The notes under the pieces: generated by a model
The model's database searches: none
What the model was told of the DNA's origin: nothing
Seen by the model: the letters and a program-made list of their open reading frames with translations, nothing else
Origin: Nocardioides sp. CER19
GTDB taxonomy: Bacteria; Actinomycetota; Actinomycetes; Propionibacteriales; Nocardioidaceae
Assembly (NCBI RefSeq): GCF_029846275.1
Contig: NZ_JARVWS010000001.1
Span: forward strand, 434,001-498,000
DNA: 64,000 nucleotides
Direction of reading: 5' to 3'
Shown here: positions 59,749 through 64,000 of the stretch, piece by piece
Layout: each line of letters starts with the position of its first letter
Position numbering within the stretch: position 1 is the stretch's first letter
Program-made: the position numbers and the translations under genes

Positions 59749-61071
59749 TCAGCCCTCCGCGAGCCGGTCGCCGATGATCCAGCCCGTCCCGAAGGCGGCG
59801 AGCAGGCCGTTGCCCGACAGGTAGCCGTCGGAGGACGGCCCGGCGAGACCGCAGGCGGTGCCGCCGCCGGCGAAGAGCCCGGGGATCGGGGTGCCGGTGG
59901 CGTCGAGGACCTCGCCGGCCGGAGAGACCACCAGGCCGCCCTGGGTGGTGAGCAGGCCGTGGGTCACCCAGGCCAGATGGTACGGCGCCTCGAGCGGGCG
60001 GCGCCCCGGAAGCGGGGCTATCGCCCGCTCGACGTCGGCGACCGGCAGGGCCAGCGCGGCCGCGAGCTCCGGCAGTGTCGCCAGGTCGCGGATCGCCCCC
60101 GCGGCCAGGCACTCCCGCATCATCTCCGAGGTGCGGGTGGCGGCCATCGCGGTCGCGTCCCACACCATCGCGGCGCGCTCGCCGGGCTGGGCCTGGAGGA
60201 CGCCCGCGAGCGAGGAGTAGCCCTTGGACTCCTCGTCGACGAACCGACGGCCGGTGGTGTCGAGGAGGACCGCGCCGTTGAACTGCAGGGCGGGAGAGAC
60301 GCGGGTCCCGTGGTCGACGACGACCAGTCCCGAGCGCAGGCCGGCGCCCATGTTGCGCACCTGCGCCCCCAGCGCGAGCGCCCACGGCAGGGCGTCACCG
60401 GTCGAGGTGGACACGCCGCCGTAGAACGGGTTGCCCAGGTGGGCCAGGTGCTCCTTGACCAGCGCCGGGCTGCCGGCGAAACCGTCGGCGGCGAGGACGA
60501 CCGCGCGGGCACGTACCCGCTGCAGCGAGCCGTTCTGGGAGACCACGACCCCCGCCACGCGATCGTCCACGACGACCAGCTCGGCGACCGGCGCCTCGTC
60601 GACGAAGGCCACGTTGTCGTGGCCGTCGACCAGGGCGCGGAGGTGGCGGATCAGCCGGCCGCCGCCGAGCCGCCCCACGTCGGTGTGCAGCCGGGGCACC
60701 GACATGCCCGCCCGGGGCATGTCGGCGCCGATCTCGACGGGGTAGCCGGTGTCAGCGATCCACTCGACCAACAGGGGGGCGACCGCGCACACGGCCTCGA
60801 CCACGGGCCGCCACTCCTCGTCGCCGCTCGCACGCAGGATGTCGTCGGCGTGTGCCTGCGGCGAGTCGACGATGCCCGCCGCGGCCTGGAAGCGGGTGCC
60901 GCCGGCGGCCAGGGAGCCCGAGGAGATCGCCGCGTTGCAGCCCTCGCGGCTCGACTTCTCGAAGACGGCGACCACCAGGTCGGCGTTCCGGGCGGCGCGC
61001 AGCGCCGTCATCAGGCCGCACGCGCCGCCGCCGACGACAGCGACGTCGACCTCGGAGTCCCAGGTCGTCAT
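59749..61071 (-). CDS. FAD-dependent oxidoreductase (fumarate reductase/ketosteroid dehydrogenase type)
   Basis: A 440-residue flavoprotein: FAD-binding VDVAVVGGGACGLMTALRAA at the start, the pyrophosphate loop SGSLAAGGTRFQ, the substrate-domain segment DGFAGSPALVKEHL, and the closing FAGGGTACGLAGPSSDGYLSGNGL. This group reduces or desaturates C=C bonds of organic acids or steroids. It is the last gene of a four-gene minus-strand operon and overlaps the racemase-like gene by four bases. Substrate unknown. Confidence 0.85.
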   Translation of the reverse strand: MTTWDSEVDVAVVGGGACGLMTALRAARNADLVVAVFEKSSREGCNAAISSGSLAAGGTRFQAAAGIVDSPQAHADDILRASGDEEWRPVVEAVCAVAPLLVEWIADTGYPVEIGADMPRAGMSVPRLHTDVGRLGGGRLIRHLRALVDGHDNVAFVDEAPVAELVVVDDRVAGVVVSQNGSLQRVRARAVVLAADGFAGSPALVKEHLAHLGNPFYGGVSTSTGDALPWALALGAQVRNMGAGLRSGLVVVDHGTRVSPALQFNGAVLLDTTGRRFVDEESKGYSSLAGVLQAQPGERAAMVWDATAMAATRTSEMMRECLAAGAIRDLATLPELAAALALPVADVERAIAPLPGRRPLEAPYHLAWVTHGLLTTQGGLVVSPAGEVLDATGTPIPGLFAGGGTACGLAGPSSDGYLSGNGLLAAFGTGWIIGDRLAEG

Positions 61072-61877
61072 GCCAGTGCCGCGGGGGTGCCGTAGAACGC
61101 CCGGGCCGCGTCGACGAGCTCGCGCCGGGGCTGCGCGCCGTAGAACCCGACGCGTGACGGCCTGAGCCCGGTCGCGGCGTGCTGCGCCGCCCGCAGCTCG
61201 GCCATCCGGACGCAGGTCCCGATCGAGTCGAGCACCGGTACGTCGTCGACCCGGGAGATGCCCTGGTCGGCGAGGAAGACGTTGAGCGGGGCCTCGCCGG
61301 GCACGATGACGTTCGCGCCGGCGGCGATGGCGCGCCGCGCGGCCCGCTCGAAGGCGTCGACGAGACCCTCCGGCGCGGCGTAGGCGGCCATCACGTCGTG
61401 AAATGCGGCCTCCACCTGCAGGATCGGCCCGACGAGCGCGTCCAGCCGGTAGTTGCGCAAGTTGCGCCGCAGCTGCGGCTCCAGCGCGGCGATGAAGTTG
61501 ACGATGCCGACGCGGTCCCCGAGCTGGGCAGCGGCCAGCACCGAGGTCTGACCGAACGTGACCACCGGGATGTCGACGAGGGTCCTGACCTCCTCGTAGG
61601 CGGTGTCGGGGATGGTGGCGATGAAGAACGCGTCGTAGCCCTCGTCCTGCGCTCGGAGCGCCGCGTGGACGAACTGCTCCCGGTGCAGGCCGGCGAGGTA
61701 GGCGTAGCCGATGTGGGTGCCGGGGTAGTCCGACGGGTACGTCCCCGGCTTCATGCCGTGCAGGTCCACCTCGGTGCCCGGCTGGGTCTGCGCCTGGAGG
61801 TGCCGGGCGAGGGCGTCGCGGTAGTGCGGGACGTGGTCGAGCACGGTGAAGGACTGGTGCCAGATCCGCACGCTCAC
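61068..61877 (-). CDS. Asp/Glu/hydantoin racemase-family protein lacking both catalytic Cys
   Basis: A 269-residue protein with the racemase fold (VRIWHQSFTVLDH start, DAFFIATIPDTAYEEVR, VGIVNFIAALEPQLRR, GANVIVPGEAPLNVFLA). In active hydantoin and aspartate/glutamate racemases, a Cys stands in the two loops where this protein has ATIPDTAY and VPGEAPLN, so the usual two-cysteine racemisation is unlikely. The only nearby Cys is in SIGTCVRM. It may instead act as an isomerase or lyase. It is coupled to flavoprotein genes on both sides by four-base overlaps. Maleate isomerases belong to the same superfamily but also need a Cys. Confidence 0.78.
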   Translation of the reverse strand: MSVRIWHQSFTVLDHVPHYRDALARHLQAQTQPGTEVDLHGMKPGTYPSDYPGTHIGYAYLAGLHREQFVHAALRAQDEGYDAFFIATIPDTAYEEVRTLVDIPVVTFGQTSVLAAAQLGDRVGIVNFIAALEPQLRRNLRNYRLDALVGPILQVEAAFHDVMAAYAAPEGLVDAFERAARRAIAAGANVIVPGEAPLNVFLADQGISRVDDVPVLDSIGTCVRMAELRAAQHAATGLRPSRVGFYGAQPRRELVDAARAFYGTPAALA

Positions 61878-63367
61878 ACCCCTGCCTCGAGGGGCTGGCC
61901 GTCACCGACGGACGCACCTGCGGCGCGGAGGGCCGCGGCTCGCTCGCCGGCGATCCGGCCGAACGTCGCGCCGCGGAGCACGGACGTGGAGCCGGTGTAG
62001 TTGGAGTAGTAGAGGCCGGTGAGCTCGCCGGCCGCGTAGAGACCGCGCATCGGCCGGCCGTCCCGGTCCACGACCTCGGCGTCGGCGGTCGTCTTGAGTC
62101 CGCCGAAGGTGAACACGTTGGCCGCCATGACCGGGTAGGCGACGTACGGGCCGTGCTCGAGCGGCAGCGACCAGTTCGACTTCGGCGGCACCAGGCCGGT
62201 GGTGGCCAGGCCGTCGGGGGCGAGCGGGTCGTAGCCGGCGGGGTCCGGGCACGCCGCGTTGTACGCCGCCACGGTGGCCTCGGTCGTCCCGACGGGCAGG
62301 CCCAGCCGGGCGGCGAGCTCGCCGATCGTCGCGCCGGTGACCGGAGCGATGTCGGTCCGGACGCCGGCCATGATGTTCGGGACCGCGAGGCCCTGCTGGT
62401 CGAGGATCACCCAGGCGATCCCCTCGGTCTGGGCCTGGATCGAGCGGGTGGTGCGCTCGTACCAGGCGTCCACGGTGCCGCGGGCCTCGTCGACGAAGCG
62501 CGTGCCCTCCTTGTTGAGGAGGACGCCGTAGGGGAAGCAGAAGATCGCCGCCTCCGGCTCGCCGCTGCGCGGGTCGACGGGCTCGGCGTGGAAGAGGGAG
62601 AAGTTGCCGGCGGTCGCCGCGCCCAGCGCCAACGCCATCTCGAGCCCGTCGCCCTTGTTGTAGTTGCCGCCGCGGGCGACCGGACGCGACGTCATCGCCC
62701 GGTCGCCGTGATAGCGGGCCATCATCTCGAAGTTGCCCTGGTAGCCGCCGCAGGCGAGGACCACCGCACCCTGGAAGAGCGCTGACCCGTCCGGGCCCTG
62801 GGCGAGCACGCCGTCGACCCCTGCCTCGGAGACGGTGAGCCGTCGCGCGGTCGTCTCGAAGTGGAACTCCACCCCGAGTGCCCGGGCTGCGCGGCCCATC
62901 GTCTCCACGATCGCGAGACCGCCGCCGACCGGCGCCATCCGCGTGGTCGACTGGGTGAGGAAGGGCGTCGGCACGAAGTCGAAGCGGACCCCGTGCCCGG
63001 CCATCCACCGCAGTGCCTGCGGCGCCTGCTCGGCCAGCGTGGCGACGTAGTCGGGGTTGACCGTGTGGGTGGCGCGATAGAGCGGCTCCTGGCGGGCGGG
63101 AGCCAGCGCGGCGTCGTTGACGATCGACGGGTCGGGGTGGCCCATGAAGTCGTCGACGAGGATCTCCTCGAAGCCGTCGGCGACCTCGTCGAGGGACTGC
63201 ATGCGCAGGAACGCCTCGGTGTAGCGGGTGTTGCCGCCGGTCTCGGCCGCGGTCGAGCGCTCGAGCAGGGCGACCCGGGCACCGCTCTCCGCGGCCGAGA
63301 CGGCGGCAGAGAGGCCGGCGACGCCGCCGCCCACGACGACGACGTCGTAGGTGTGCGTGTTGGTCAT
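61874..63367 (-). CDS. FAD-dependent dehydrogenase (tricarballylate dehydrogenase-like)
   Basis: A 497-residue flavoprotein related to TcuA and fumarate reductase subunits: YDVVVVGGGVAGLSAAVSAAESG, the loop ERSTAAETGGNTRYTEAFLRM (GGN-TRYT is typical of TcuA-type members), ACGGYQGNFEMMARY and the end YAAGELTGLYYSNYTGSTSVLRGATFGRIAGE. It probably oxidises a polycarboxylate or similar acid, passing electrons to an iron-sulfur protein not seen in this window. It overlaps the racemase-like gene by four bases and follows the isochorismatase-like gene by 11. Confidence 0.85.
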   Translation of the reverse strand: MTNTHTYDVVVVGGGVAGLSAAVSAAESGARVALLERSTAAETGGNTRYTEAFLRMQSLDEVADGFEEILVDDFMGHPDPSIVNDAALAPARQEPLYRATHTVNPDYVATLAEQAPQALRWMAGHGVRFDFVPTPFLTQSTTRMAPVGGGLAIVETMGRAARALGVEFHFETTARRLTVSEAGVDGVLAQGPDGSALFQGAVVLACGGYQGNFEMMARYHGDRAMTSRPVARGGNYNKGDGLEMALALGAATAGNFSLFHAEPVDPRSGEPEAAIFCFPYGVLLNKEGTRFVDEARGTVDAWYERTTRSIQAQTEGIAWVILDQQGLAVPNIMAGVRTDIAPVTGATIGELAARLGLPVGTTEATVAAYNAACPDPAGYDPLAPDGLATTGLVPPKSNWSLPLEHGPYVAYPVMAANVFTFGGLKTTADAEVVDRDGRPMRGLYAAGELTGLYYSNYTGSTSVLRGATFGRIAGERAAALRAAGASVGDGQPLEAGV

Positions 63368-63378
63368 GGCGGGTCCTC

Positions 63379-63963
63379 TCAGAAGGTGACGTCGGCGGCG
63401 CGGGTGACGGTGCCGAACAGCGGCAGCACCTTCTCCATCGCGAAGGTGTGCAGCTCGGGCGCGAACGAGGCACACATGTCCTCGACGACGCTCACCTGGA
63501 GTCCGGAGTCGGAGGCGTGCCGGGCGGCGGACTCCACGACGAGGTTGGTGGCCACGCCGCCGAGCACCACCTCGGTGACACCCTCGGCGGCGAGCAGCTC
63601 GCGCAGCGGCGTACCGATGAACGGGTCGACGCACCCCTTGTCGACGACCGGCTCGGTCTCGATCGGCGCCAGTGCCTTGACGATCTGCGACTCGGGGGAG
63701 TCGGCCAGCATGGTCCGGTTGGTCTCGTAGGGATCGAACCGGGGCAGGCGGTTGGTCCGCAGCTTGTAGGACGGGTCGAAGGCGAGCCGCACGTGCACGA
63801 CCAGCGCACCGGCGGCCCGGGCCTTCTCCAGCACCCGCTCGGCGGTGGCGAGCACGTCACGCTGGGCGACCTGCGCCTGGAGCGGCGGCGCCTTCAGGTG
63901 CGGCCCGTCCTCGCAGAGCGCGACCTGGTAGTCGAGCATGAGCAATGCCTTCTCGGTCATCAT
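63379..63963 (-). CDS. Isochorismatase-family hydrolase without the canonical Cys
   Basis: A 194-residue protein with the cysteine-hydrolase fold: ALLMLDYQVAL with the catalytic Asp, VVDKGCVDPFIGTPLREL with the Lys, and LGGVATNLVVESAARHASD where active members carry a Cys (usually T-x-x-C-V-E or T-x-V-C-C-E). Here the position is Val, so classical amide hydrolysis is doubtful; other Cys-less members of this family are known but unexplained. It is the first gene of the operon in view. A second ATG follows the first directly. Upstream sequence leaves the window after 37 bases. Confidence 0.82.
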   Translation of the reverse strand: MMTEKALLMLDYQVALCEDGPHLKAPPLQAQVAQRDVLATAERVLEKARAAGALVVHVRLAFDPSYKLRTNRLPRFDPYETNRTMLADSPESQIVKALAPIETEPVVDKGCVDPFIGTPLRELLAAEGVTEVVLGGVATNLVVESAARHASDSGLQVSVVEDMCASFAPELHTFAMEKVLPLFGTVTRAADVTF

Positions 63964-64000
63964 CAGTCCTTCGTGTTCGGTTCGTTGGTCGTCACCACGC

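Noticed and set aside
61068..63963. A nicotinate-type maleamate pathway (maleamate amidase plus maleate isomerase)
   Set aside because: The family membership fits, but both proteins lack the cysteines those enzymes need, and no hydroxylase or dioxygenase of that pathway is adjacent.

Overview
The window comes from the chromosome of a high-GC actinobacterium. Very high third-position GC, frequent GTG starts, a WhiB7-type regulator, a proteasome activator (Bpa), a DUF5926/SEC-C protein and the pheA to serS neighbourhood all fit this. The style (sulfotransferases, hairpins between convergent genes, an aromatic catabolism island) suggests Nocardioides or a relative; that genus placement is inference. 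No insertion sequence, prophage, CRISPR array or rRNA operon is visible.

Layout. 1-9.4 kb: the end of an HMG-CoA lyase-like gene, a surface-chemistry patch (two related sulfotransferases, an AurF-type di-iron oxygenase, a GT2 glycosyltransferase), then an EcsC protein, aat, a rhodanese, an Fpg/Nei glycosylase and an orphan ATPase. 9.5-15 kb: a secreted Ig-like protein and a compact minus-strand block of methyltransferase, WhiB7, ABC exporter pair and MerR regulator that looks like an intrinsic drug-resistance unit. 15-31 kb: housekeeping genes (glycerophosphodiesterase, adenylyl cyclase with a cNMP-binding partner, pheA, DUF4446, PAP2-lipid kinase fusion, serS, two HAD phosphatases, GGDEF protein, Bpa, quinone reductase, mobA, nitrilase, biotin carrier). 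31-37.6 kb: a large Ig-repeat secreted protein followed by two tandem HTH plus helical-repeat regulators and tRNA-Ser. 38-49 kb: potassium uptake, with an APC-type permease divergent from a complete kdp system (small membrane ORFs, kdpF, A, B, C, D, E) across a promoter region packed with helically phased repeats. 49-50.7 kb: tRNA-Ser, a 39-aa secreted peptide gene and a convergent LuxR-like regulator, then tRNA-Arg. 50.8-64 kb: an NhaA-DsbA fusion, an acyl-CoA dehydrogenase, an mhpBAC meta-cleavage operon for phenylpropionoids with an IclR regulator and a divergent aromatic-acid transporter, then a second catabolic operon (two flavoproteins, a racemase-like and an isochorismatase-like protein).

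Most notable: (1) a 90-bp nested inverted-repeat element present twice, 29 kb apart, each copy abutting a TGA stop codon in the same orientation; (2) the secreted decapeptide precursor next to a LuxR-like regulator, a candidate peptide signalling pair; (3) the paired HTH/helical-repeat regulators; (4) the phased repeat array at the kdp promoter; (5) a class III adenylyl cyclase that probably starts at CTG and is coupled to a stand-alone cNMP-binding protein; (6) a catabolic operon whose racemase and isochorismatase homologues both lack the usual catalytic cysteines.
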